Assembly: GCA_027490555.1 (NCBI GenBank)
Contig: JAIXXW010000061.1
Span: forward strand, 1 to 7,278
Length of the DNA stretch: 7,278 bases
Direction: 5' to 3'
Source of the DNA: Comamonadaceae bacterium
Lineage (GTDB): Bacteria > Pseudomonadota > Gammaproteobacteria > Burkholderiales > Burkholderiaceae_C
The translations under genes were made by a program, and so were the position numbers. Under the pieces are notes generated by a model that did no database searches, was not told the DNA's origin, and saw nothing but the letters and a program-made list of their open reading frames with translations. Below, piece by piece: positions 1 through 6,142 of the stretch (positions within the stretch are counted from its first letter, which is position 1; the number at the start of each line of letters is the position of its first letter).

Positions 1-19
1 ACTGACGCGGACCTCATTG

Positions 20-25
20 TAGAAT
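20..25 (+). promoter_or_regulatory. Putative -10 box of the cytochrome c gene
   Basis: TAGAAT matches the sigma-70 -10 consensus at five of six positions and lies 33 bases upstream of the chosen ATG, giving an expected RNA start near 32 and a leader of about 27 bases. The matching -35 element would fall at or beyond the left edge of the window, so it cannot be judged. This rests on motif and position only. Confidence 0.4.
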
Positions 26-58
26 CCCTGGGTTTTGCGCCATCACCTGGATCACGCC

Positions 59-691
59 ATGAAGTCGATTTCTTCTTTCTTGTTCACCGCCCTGTCGGCC
101 GCCTTGGTGGCCGGTTCTGCCCTGGCCGCTGGCCCCGCCCCGAAGGCCGCCAAACCCGATTTGGCCAAAGGCGAAGCCATTTTCAGCCAGGCTTGTGTGG
201 CTTGCCACGCGGCAGACGGCAACTCCAGCACGCCGGCCAACCCCAAGCTGGCCCAACAGCACCCAGAGTACCTTCTCAAGCAACTGCAAGAGTACAAATC
301 GGGCAAGCGCGCCAACGCGGTGATGAGCGGCATGGTGGCAGCCCTGAGCGACGATGACATGCGCAACATCGCTTTCTGGCTGGCCTCCAAGCAGGCCAAA
401 CCCGGTTTTGCCAACCAAAAAGACACCGTGGCCTGGGGCGAGCGCATCTACCGCGGTGGCATCCCTGACCGCCAGATCGCGGCCTGCGCCAGCTGCCATT
501 CGCCCAACGGCTCGGGCATGCCTTCCCAATACCCGCGTCTGGCAGGCCAGCATGCCGAGTACACCGCCAACCAGCTGACCCAGTTCCGCGAAGGTGTGCG
601 CAAGAACAACCTGCAGATGACCCAGGTGGCGGCCAAGATGAACGACCGCGAGATCAAGGCGGTGTCCGATTACATCGCGGGTCTGCGCTGA
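59..691 (+). CDS. c4-type dihaem cytochrome c, periplasmic
   Basis: This is a 210-residue exported electron carrier of the cytochrome c4 / class I c family, probably passing electrons between the bc1 complex and a terminal oxidase or reductase. Residues 1-23 form a Sec signal peptide: Lys2, a hydrophobic stretch from about 5 to 22, and an A-L-A cleavage site before Ala24. Two homologous class I domains follow. Domain 1 has haem motif CVACH at 46-50 and domain 2 has CASCH at 143-147. Aligning the domains places Met89 and Met187 at equivalent positions, so they are the likely axial ligands. The length fits mature c4 of about 190 residues. I chose ATG 59 over an in-frame TTG at 35 because it puts the signal peptide at the N terminus; the ribosome site is weak. 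The two haem sites would be filled by the ResB-CcsA machine encoded next door. Family assignment is firm; the exact redox partner is unknown. Confidence 0.93.
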   Translation: MKSISSFLFTALSAALVAGSALAAGPAPKAAKPDLAKGEAIFSQACVACHAADGNSSTPANPKLAQQHPEYLLKQLQEYKSGKRANAVMSGMVAALSDDDMRNIAFWLASKQAKPGFANQKDTVAWGERIYRGGIPDRQIAACASCHSPNGSGMPSQYPRLAGQHAEYTANQLTQFREGVRKNNLQMTQVAAKMNDREIKAVSDYIAGLR

Positions 692-704
692 TCCCCCACG
701 GGAC

Positions 705-723
705 CCAGGCCTGTGCTGCCTGG
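705..723 (+). other. Small hairpin after the cytochrome gene
   Basis: CCAGGC (705-710) can pair with GCCTGG (718-723) around a 7-base loop, 13 bases after the cytochrome stop. No T-run follows, so it is not a canonical terminator; it might act as a 3' end stabiliser. In GC-rich DNA such a stem can arise by chance. Confidence 0.3.
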
Positions 724-742
724 CGGTCTTGCCCTGCAGCCA

Positions 743-764
743 CTTGGGGGTTTTGTCCCCCAGG
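743..764 (+). other. Hairpin with G5/C5 stem in the cytochrome-resB gap
   Basis: CTTGGGGG (743-750) pairs with CCCCCAGG (757-764) over eight base pairs including one G-T wobble, with loop TTTTGT. No T-run follows the stem. A second short palindrome, CGCAG-GGC-CTGCG, follows directly at 765-777. The role is unknown: it may be mRNA structure or a degenerate intergenic palindrome. A loosely similar sequence lies in inverted orientation near 4378-4403. Confidence 0.4.
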
Positions 765-778
765 CGCAGGGCCTGCGG

Positions 779-804
779 CACAATGCCAGACCGACAGATA
801 TGAT
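779..804 (+). promoter_or_regulatory. Possible -10 boxes upstream of resB
   Basis: Two -10-like hexamers sit here: CACAAT at 779-784 (four of six matches) and TATGAT at 799-804 (five of six). Neither has a convincing -35 hexamer 16 to 18 bases upstream. Both lie upstream of the terminator at 812-834, so a transcript from either would have to pass that terminator to reach resB. Low-confidence motif call. Confidence 0.2.
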
Positions 805-811
805 GCGTTCC

Positions 812-834
812 AAGGCCGGTTACCCGGCCTTTTT
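812..834 (+). terminator. Rho-independent terminator between the cytochrome gene and resB
   Basis: A perfect 8-bp stem, AAGGCCGG (812-819) with CCGGCCTT (824-831), closes the 4-base loop TTAC and runs into a five-T tract at 830-834. This is a textbook intrinsic terminator for rightward transcription. It most simply ends the cytochrome transcript and separates it from resB, whose start is 57 bases further on. On the minus strand the stem is followed by only two T residues, so leftward termination would be weaker. Confidence 0.75.
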
Positions 835-890
835 CATTGCAGGCCTTGAGCCCGACGCGACCGACCGGCCAGCCCCTTTTGCGAGCACCC

Positions 891-3017
891 ATGACCACTG
901 TTGACCTCAGCCCAGACCAGGAGCGCGGCTCTGCCCGGTGGCAGGCCGTGATCGAGCTGCTGTCGTCCATGCGCTTTGCGATTTCGCTGCTGTCGGTCAT
1001 CTGCATCGCCTCGGTGATCGGCACCGTGCTCAAGCAAAACGAGCCGACCAACAACTACATCAACCAGTTCGGGCCGTTTTGGGCCGAGCTGTTTTTCGCG
1101 CTCAAGCTCAACACGGTCTATAGCGCTTGGTGGTTTTTGCTGATCCTGGCTTTCTTGGTGGTCAGCACCAGTTTGTGCATCGCCCGCAACACGCCCAAGA
1201 TCCTGGTGGACCTGAAGAACTACAAGGAAAACATCCGCGAACAAAGCCTCAAGGCCTTTCACCACAAGGCCGAAGGGCATTTGAACGAAGCCCCCGAGGC
1301 GGCGGCCAGGCGTTTGGGCGCCTTGCTGGCCACTGGCGGCTGGAAAGTCAAGCTGCAAGCGCGGGACACCCCGGCGGGCCAGGGCTGGATGCTGGCGGCC
1401 AAGGCGGGGGCCGCCAACAAGATCGGTTACATCGCGGCGCACTCGGCCATTGTGCTGGTGTGTGTGGGGGGCTTGCTCGACGGCGATTTGATGGTGCGCG
1501 CCCAGATGTGGTTTGGTGGCAAGGAGATCTACTCGGGCGGCGGCCTGATTGCCGATGTGCCCGCGCAGCACCGCCTGTCCGAGCGCAACCCGGCCTTTCG
1601 GGGCAATTTGCTGGTGGCCGAGGACACGGCCTCGGGCACGGCCATCCTGAACCAGTCCAACGGCATCTTGCTGCAGGAGCTGCCCTTTGTCATCGAGCTG
1701 AAAAAATTCATCGTCGAGTACTACTCGACCGGCATGCCCAAGCTGTTTGCCAGCGACATCGTCATCCACGACAAGGCCACCGGTCAAAAGCAGGAAGCCC
1801 GTGTCGAGGTGAACCACCCGGCCAGCTACAAGGGCATCAACATTTACCAGTCCAGCTTTGACGACGGCGGCTCGCACGTCACCTTGCAGGCTGTGCCCAT
1901 GGCGGCGGCTACCCGGGCGTTTGAGGTGCAAGGCACGATTGGCAGCAGCACCGACCTGACCAATGGCAGCGAAAAACTGAGCCTGGAGTTCACCGGCTTG
2001 CGCGTCATCAACGTGGAGAACATGTCCGCCAGTGCCGGCCTGTCGGACGCCGGGGTGGACGTGCGCAAGGTGGATTTGCGCAGCGCGATCGACGAGCGTT
2101 TGGGCGCGGGCCACAAAACTACCCAGACCAAGGAGTTGCGCAATGTGGGCCCGAGCGTGAGCTACAAGCTGCGCGATGCGGCAGGTCAGGCCCGCGAATA
2201 CAACAACTACATGCTGCCCGTGAACGCGGGCGACGGCATACCGGTGTTCCTGCTGGGCATGCGCGAAACACCCAGCGAGCCCTTTCGCTACCTGCGCCCA
2301 CCCGCCGACGAGAACAGCGAGTTGACCGGTTTCATCCGCTTGCGTGCGGCCCTGGAGACGCCCGCCTTGCGTGAGCGGGCAGTCCAGCGCTATGCCCGCA
2401 AGGCGGTGGACCCCAAGCGCCCCGAGCTGACCCAGCAACTGGCCGACTCGGCGGCCCGGTCGCTGGGCCTGTTCGCCGGTCTGGAGCAGGTGCAGGGCAA
2501 GCAGGTGTCGGGTTTGCAGGCGCTCGCTGACTTCTTGGAGTCGAACGTGCCCGAGGCCGAGCGGGCGCGTGCGGGTGAGATGTTCGTGCGCATCCTCAAT
2601 GGCGCCCTGTTTGAGCTGGACGCGGTGGCGAGAGAGCAGGCCGGTGTCAAGCCCCTGCCGACGGAGCTGGCGCAGCCCTTCATGTCACAGGCGGTGCTGG
2701 CCCTGTCCGACGCCCCGTTTTATCCTGCGCCCATGACGTTTTTGCTGAAAGACTTCCAGCAGGTGCAAGCCAGCGTGTTCCAGGTGGCCAGGGCACCGGG
2801 CCAATCCATCGTCTACCTGGGTTGTGCCCTTTTGATCCTGGGTATTTTTGCAATGCTGTATGTTCGGGAACGTCGCCTGTGGGTATGGCTCTCGCCTGAG
2901 GGTCAGGGCGCCCGGGCGAATCTGGCCTTGTCGTCCAACCGCAAGACCCTGGACGTGGACCGTGAATTTGACCAACTGAGTGCCCGTTTGCTGGGCCGCT
3001 CCGAGACAACACCATGA
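891..3017 (+). CDS. resB: ResB (Ccs1/CcsB-type) System II cytochrome c biogenesis protein
   Basis: This 708-residue inner-membrane protein works with CcsA to move haem to the periplasm and ligate it to CXXCH motifs of apocytochromes. Membrane segments are visible near 28-48, 78-98 and 178-196, with a last one at about 637-657 followed by a basic cytoplasmic tail (RERR at 659-662). The roughly 440 residues between segments three and four form the periplasmic domain. The segment-three motif IAAHSAIVLV contains His184, which fits the conserved membrane haem histidine of this family. It is clearly longer than Bacillus ResB (about 540 residues); the extra length appears to lie in the periplasmic domain around 440-630, rich in charged helical sequence. 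ATG 891 was chosen over an upstream TTG at 837 because it lies beyond the terminator at 812-834. The ribosome site is poor. Its stop overlaps the ccsA start (ATGA), so the two are almost certainly translated together. Confidence 0.93.
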   Translation: MTTVDLSPDQERGSARWQAVIELLSSMRFAISLLSVICIASVIGTVLKQNEPTNNYINQFGPFWAELFFALKLNTVYSAWWFLLILAFLVVSTSLCIARNTPKILVDLKNYKENIREQSLKAFHHKAEGHLNEAPEAAARRLGALLATGGWKVKLQARDTPAGQGWMLAAKAGAANKIGYIAAHSAIVLVCVGGLLDGDLMVRAQMWFGGKEIYSGGGLIADVPAQHRLSERNPAFRGNLLVAEDTASGTAILNQSNGILLQELPFVIELKKFIVEYYSTGMPKLFASDIVIHDKATGQKQEARVEVNHPASYKGINIYQSSFDDGGSHVTLQAVPMAAATRAFEVQGTIGSSTDLTNGSEKLSLEFTGLRVINVENMSASAGLSDAGVDVRKVDLRSAIDERLGAGHKTTQTKELRNVGPSVSYKLRDAAGQAREYNNYMLPVNAGDGIPVFLLGMRETPSEPFRYLRPPADENSELTGFIRLRAALETPALRERAVQRYARKAVDPKRPELTQQLADSAARSLGLFAGLEQVQGKQVSGLQALADFLESNVPEAERARAGEMFVRILNGALFELDAVAREQAGVKPLPTELAQPFMSQAVLALSDAPFYPAPMTFLLKDFQQVQASVFQVARAPGQSIVYLGCALLILGIFAMLYVRERRLWVWLSPEGQGARANLALSSNRKTLDVDREFDQLSARLLGRSETTP

Positions 3018-4324
3018 CGACTGTCACCTTGAATCCAGGCTTTTTTTCCAGCCGCTCCCTGCTGGATTGGGGCTTTGCCTTGCTCGCGCTGCTGGGGACT
3101 GTGTTCGCCTTCACCCGCTACCGGCAAGCGATGGATGTGTACGAGCAGGCCATCCTGATCGGCACCTTGCCGGCGGTGGTCTGGCTGGCCTGGTTCTGGC
3201 GGCCGCTGCGCAGCCTGATGCTGGTGGTCGCCGGCCTGTCCCTGTTGGCGATTTACCTGTACCAGGGTGATCTGGCGCGGGCCGAGCAGGTGTTCCTGCT
3301 CAAGTATTTCCTGTCCAGCCAGTCGGCCATTTTGTGGATGAGCATGCTGTTTTTCATCAGCACCGTTTTTTACTGGGCCGGTGTGTTCATCCGTGGCCAG
3401 GGCGATGCGATGGAGTCCCTGGGCTCGCGCATGGCCTGGGTGGCCGTGGGCCTGGCCCTGATCGGCACCTTGGTGCGCTGGTACGAAAGCCACCAGCTGG
3501 GGCCGGACATCGGCCACATCCCGGTGAGCAACCTGTACGAAGTCTTCATCATGTTTTGCTGGATGACGGCGCTGTTTTACCTGTACTACGAGCACCAGTA
3601 CAAAACCCGGGCCCTGGGCGCCTTTGTCATGCTGGTGGTCAGCGCGGCGGTGGGCTTTTTGCTCTGGTACACCCTGGTGCGCGAGGCGCACGAGATCCAG
3701 CCGCTGGTGCCCGCCCTCAAAAGCTGGTGGATGAAGCTGCATGTGCCGGCCAACTTCATCGGCTATGGCACTTTTGCCCTGGCCGCCATGGTGGCATTCG
3801 CCTACCTCATCAAGCAGCAAGCCAGTGAAACCCGTTGGTACAAGCTGGCGCCGCTGTGGCTGCTGGGCATTGTGCTGTGCTTTGAACCGGTGGTGTTCCG
3901 CAAGGCGCCGACCGACGAGGGCTCGGCCTACTGGATGGTGTATTTCGGCATTTCAGCCTTGATCGTGGCCGGCATCTTGGCCGGTCGCCGCCGCGTCGCC
4001 GAACGCCTGCCGTCCTTCGACATCCTGGACGATGTGATGTACAAGTCCATCGCCGTGGGCTTTGCCTTTTTCACCATCGCCACCGTGCTGGGCGCCTTGT
4101 GGGCGGCCGAGGCCTGGGGCGGCTACTGGAGCTGGGACCCCAAAGAGACCTGGGCCCTGATCGTGTGGCTGAACTACGCCGCCTGGCTGCACATGCGCCT
4201 GATGAAGGGCCTGCGCGGCACCATCGCCGCCTGGTGGGCCCTGTTGGGCCTGGGCATCACCACCTTTGCCTTCCTGGGGGTCAACATGTTCCTCAGCGGC
4301 TTGCACAGCTACGGCACCCTCTGA
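3014..4324 (+). CDS. ccsA: CcsA (often annotated CcsB) haem handling protein of cytochrome c System II
   Basis: This 436-residue polytopic membrane protein is the WWD-domain subunit of the ResB-CcsA cytochrome c synthase. The WWD haem-binding motif is at 368-378, with Trp368, Trp372, Trp374 and Asp375 ahead of the PKE. Family histidines can be matched by motif: His243 in WWMKLHVPANF (first periplasmic ligand), His393 in WLHMRLMKG (membrane ligand) and His431 in SGLHSYG near the C terminus (second periplasmic ligand). Many hydrophobic segments span the protein, about 20-34, 50-82, 105-125, 140-156, 172-192, 202-220, 246-266, 278-290, 305-323, 346-364, 379-395 and 403-424. ATG 3014 overlaps the resB stop, typical of translational coupling. 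The stretch from about 270 to 330, with one or two extra hydrophobic segments, makes the His243 to WWD distance long. Assignment is firm; naming varies because CcsA and CcsB are used differently across lineages. Confidence 0.94.
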   Translation: MTTVTLNPGFFSSRSLLDWGFALLALLGTVFAFTRYRQAMDVYEQAILIGTLPAVVWLAWFWRPLRSLMLVVAGLSLLAIYLYQGDLARAEQVFLLKYFLSSQSAILWMSMLFFISTVFYWAGVFIRGQGDAMESLGSRMAWVAVGLALIGTLVRWYESHQLGPDIGHIPVSNLYEVFIMFCWMTALFYLYYEHQYKTRALGAFVMLVVSAAVGFLLWYTLVREAHEIQPLVPALKSWWMKLHVPANFIGYGTFALAAMVAFAYLIKQQASETRWYKLAPLWLLGIVLCFEPVVFRKAPTDEGSAYWMVYFGISALIVAGILAGRRRVAERLPSFDILDDVMYKSIAVGFAFFTIATVLGALWAAEAWGGYWSWDPKETWALIVWLNYAAWLHMRLMKGLRGTIAAWWALLGLGITTFAFLGVNMFLSGLHSYGTL

Positions 4325-4348
4325 GCCCCGCCCGGTACCAGCCGGGGC
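4325..4348 (+). other. GC-rich hairpin directly after ccsA
   Basis: GCCCCG (4325-4330) starts right after the ccsA stop and pairs with CGGGGC (4343-4348) over a 12-base loop. No T-run follows, so this is not a canonical intrinsic terminator. It may mark or protect the 3' end of the resB-ccsA message. The rest of the gap holds a small GGGG-CAAA-CCCC stem (4389-4400) and a T-rich run at 4410-4418. Confidence 0.35.
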
Positions 4349-4416
4349 CGCGGTTGCGGACTCGGGCACGCGTGGCGGCCCCTGGGCGGGGGCAAACCCC
4401 TGAGTCGACTTTGTTT

Positions 4417-4445
4417 TTGCAGGCGGTGGTTGAACGGTTCACAAT
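4417..4445 (+). promoter_or_regulatory. Putative sigma-70 promoter for msrPQ
   Basis: TTGCAG (4417-4422) and CACAAT (4440-4445) are separated by exactly 17 bases. They match the -35 consensus at three of six and the -10 at four of six positions. Transcription would start near 4452, giving a 20-base leader to the msrP ATG that contains AAAGG at 4460-4464 as ribosome site, seven bases from the start. This suggests that msrPQ can be expressed apart from resB-ccsA. No two-component or redox operator was recognised. Confidence 0.4.
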
Positions 4446-4471
4446 CAGCGCTTGGATTCAAAGGCCTGCCC

Positions 4472-5467
4472 ATGATTTACCTTTCTTCCCGGTCCGGTTT
4501 TCAGCACCCCGTGCCCAGCGACATCACCCCTGAATCGGTGTACCTGCAGCGGCGCGCCTTGTTGCGCCAAGTGGCCACGGGCTCGGCGGGCCTGGCCCTG
4601 GCGGCCTGGGGCATGCGCGATGCCCGGGCCCAGATGGCCAGGCCGGGTCAGCTGCCCCCGCTGCCCTCCGTGCCCAGCAAAGTGCCCGGCGCCGTGGTGA
4701 TGGACAGGCCGACGCCCTACAAAGACACCACCACCTACAACAACTTTTACGAGTTCGGCACCGACAAGGGCGATCCGGCCAAGCGGGCGCACACCCTCAA
4801 GACCGACCCCTGGAGTGTGGAGATCGAAGGTCTGGTCAAAAAGCCCGGTCGCATCGATCTGGAGGACCTGCTCAAGCTCGCGGCCATGGAAGAGCGGATC
4901 TACCGCCTGCGCTGCGTGGAAGGTTGGTCCATGGTGATCCCTTGGGTGGGCTATTCCCTGGCCGAACTGATCCGGCGTGTGGAGCCGCTGCCGAGCGCCA
5001 AGTTCGTGGAGTTCGTCACCCTGGCCGATCCCAAAACCATGCCCGGGGTGCGCGGCGGTGCGGTGGATTGGCCCTACCTGGAGGGCCTGCGCATGGACGA
5101 AGCCATGCACCCGCTGACCCTGCTGGCCTTTGGCATGTATGGCGAAGTCATGCCCAAGCAAAACGGTGCACCCCTGCGCCTGGTGGTGCCCTGGAAGTAC
5201 GGGTTCAAGAGTGGCAAAAGCCTGGTCAAGATCCGTTTCACCGAGAAGCAGCCGGTGATTTCCTGGGAAAAATCTGCGCCCCAGGAGTACGGCTTTTATT
5301 CCAATGTGAACCCGAATGTGGACCATCCGCGCTGGAGCCAGGCCACCGAGCGGCGCATCGGTGAAGACGGCTTGCTGGCCAAAAAGCGCAAGACCCTCAT
5401 GTTCAACGGCTACGAAGCGCAAGTGGGCCAGTTGTATGCGGGCATGGACCTGAAAAAGTTCTTCTGA
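4472..5467 (+). CDS. msrP: MsrP, molybdopterin-dependent periplasmic methionine sulfoxide reductase catalytic subunit
   Basis: This 331-residue protein (formerly YedY) belongs to the sulfite oxidase fold family and reduces methionine sulfoxide, free or protein-bound, in the periplasm, taking electrons from MsrQ. It starts with a Tat signal: Arg27-Arg28 in LQRRALLRQ, a hydrophobic stretch to about 47, and cleavage after A-R-A at 51-53, so the molybdenum cofactor is inserted before export. Further marks are TYNNFYEFG at 89-96, the molybdenum-ligating Cys148 in RLRCVEGWSMVIPW, and WKYGFKSGKS at 241-250 for cofactor binding. Length matches the E. coli protein (334). ATG 4472 was preferred to an in-frame TTG at 4430, since it has AAAGG seven bases upstream and the TTG lies upstream of the proposed -10 box. 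msrQ follows after 28 bases. Family and partner are clear; natural substrates here are unknown. Confidence 0.96.
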   Translation: MIYLSSRSGFQHPVPSDITPESVYLQRRALLRQVATGSAGLALAAWGMRDARAQMARPGQLPPLPSVPSKVPGAVVMDRPTPYKDTTTYNNFYEFGTDKGDPAKRAHTLKTDPWSVEIEGLVKKPGRIDLEDLLKLAAMEERIYRLRCVEGWSMVIPWVGYSLAELIRRVEPLPSAKFVEFVTLADPKTMPGVRGGAVDWPYLEGLRMDEAMHPLTLLAFGMYGEVMPKQNGAPLRLVVPWKYGFKSGKSLVKIRFTEKQPVISWEKSAPQEYGFYSNVNPNVDHPRWSQATERRIGEDGLLAKKRKTLMFNGYEAQVGQLYAGMDLKKFF

Positions 5468-5499
5468 TGCCTGTCGCTGGGCAGGCGGTGTCGGCATGA
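5467..5499 (+). other. 10-codon bridging ORF between msrP and msrQ
   Basis: An ORF encoding MPVAGQAVSA begins on the last base of the msrP stop codon (TGATG at 5465-5469) and ends at 5497-5499, overlapping the msrQ start as ATGA (5496-5499). It could carry terminating ribosomes from msrP to msrQ. The geometry is seen directly; translation is not shown, there is no ribosome site of its own, and such an arrangement can occur by chance. It is not claimed as a real gene product. Confidence 0.3.
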
Positions 5500-6095
5500 G
5501 GGCTGCACTGCGCCACCCCTTGGCCTGGTGGGGGGTGCTGGCCTTGGGCCTGCTGCCCCTGGCCTGGCTGATCCTGCAGACCCTGCGGGACCAGCTGGGC
5601 GCCAACCCGGCCGAAGCCCTGATCCGATCCACGGGCGATTGGACGCTGCGGGCCTTGTGCCTGGTCTTGGCCGTGACGCCCTTGCGCCAACTGCTGGGCT
5701 GGCCCGAGCTGCTGCGGTTTCGGCGCATGCTGGGTCTGCTGGTGTTTGGCTATGCCAGCGTGCACCTGCTGTGCTATGCCTGGTTCGACATGGGGTTTGA
5801 CCTGAAGGACACGGTCCAGGACATCGTCCAGCGCCCCTTCATTCTGGTGGGGTTTTCCGCATTTGTGCTGCTGCTGGCGCTGGCGGCCACCTCGTTCAAC
5901 CGGGCCGTGCGCTGGCTGGGCGGGCGGCGCTGGCAGCTGCTGCACCGCAGTGTGTACGCGGTGACCCTGTTGGCCGTGCTGCATTTTTGGTGGATGCGGG
6001 CGGGCAAGCAGGACTTCAACGAGGTGCTGGTCTACGCGGCCATTTTGGCGGCCTTGTTGGGCTGGCGACTGCGGCGCCAGCGTCGGCAGACCTGA
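5496..6095 (+). CDS. msrQ: MsrQ, haem-binding membrane subunit of the MsrPQ methionine sulfoxide reductase
   Basis: This 199-residue inner-membrane protein (formerly YedZ) of the ferric-reductase-like transmembrane family carries electrons from the respiratory chain or a flavin reductase to MsrP. Six hydrophobic segments are visible, about 10-29, 47-62, 77-97, 114-133, 148-166 and 176-192. The motif NPAEALIRSTGDW at 37-49 and LAVTPLR at 58-64 are typical of the family. His90, His150 and His163 correspond closely to the haem-binding histidines of E. coli MsrQ (91, 151, 164), and overall length is near the E. coli value of 211. The C terminus is basic (RLRRQRRQ), consistent with a cytoplasmic end. 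ATG 5496 has an AGGCGG-like ribosome site at 5483-5488. It lies 28 bases after msrP, in the same operon. The next gene is on the opposite strand, so this is the last gene of the unit. Confidence 0.95.
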   Translation: MRAALRHPLAWWGVLALGLLPLAWLILQTLRDQLGANPAEALIRSTGDWTLRALCLVLAVTPLRQLLGWPELLRFRRMLGLLVFGYASVHLLCYAWFDMGFDLKDTVQDIVQRPFILVGFSAFVLLLALAATSFNRAVRWLGGRRWQLLHRSVYAVTLLAVLHFWWMRAGKQDFNEVLVYAAILAALLGWRLRRQRRQT

Positions 6096-6142
6096 GAGGG
6101 CGCTTGCCGCACCACAGGCCCTCAGCGCCAGGTGCCGCTGGC
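6096..6142. other. Convergent msrQ-lysA gap with weak hairpins
   Basis: These bases separate two convergent genes. GAGGGC (6096-6101) can pair with GCCCTC (6118-6123) over a 16-base loop, and GCCAG (6127-6131) with CTGGC (6138-6142), which reaches the last base of the lysA stop codon. Neither stem is followed by a T-run on either strand, so I see no canonical intrinsic terminator. Termination here may depend on Rho or on convergent interference. Confidence 0.3.

Noticed and set aside
35..58. TTG at 35 as an alternative start for the cytochrome
   Set aside because: It would add eight residues rich in His ahead of a normal Sec signal peptide and lies only about 10 bases after the -10 box; ATG 59 fits better.
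800..904. 34-codon ORF (start MMRSKAGYPAFF) in the leader of resB, overlapping its start
   Set aside because: It runs straight through the terminator stem, has no ribosome site, and lacks any run of regulatory codons typical of a leader peptide, so chance is the simpler view.
834..2438. Long minus-strand open frame (534 codons) opposite resB
   Set aside because: It is antisense to a clear ResB gene, is rich in His, Gln and Arg as expected from reading GC-rich codons backwards, and shows no recognisable domain or ribosome site.
891..3039. Similar first codons of resB (MTTVDL) and ccsA (MTTVTL), suggesting a duplication
   Set aside because: The resemblance stops after about five residues and the proteins belong to different families, so it is coincidence.
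2903..3820. Minus-strand open frame of 305 codons opposite resB and ccsA
   Set aside because: Same artefact: His- and Gln-rich, antisense to conserved membrane protein code, with no domain seen.
4445..5728. Minus-strand open frame of 427 codons opposite msrP and msrQ
   Set aside because: Mirrors the codon bias of msrP on the other strand, is low-complexity in Gly, His and Gln, and crosses the boundary of two well-supported genes.
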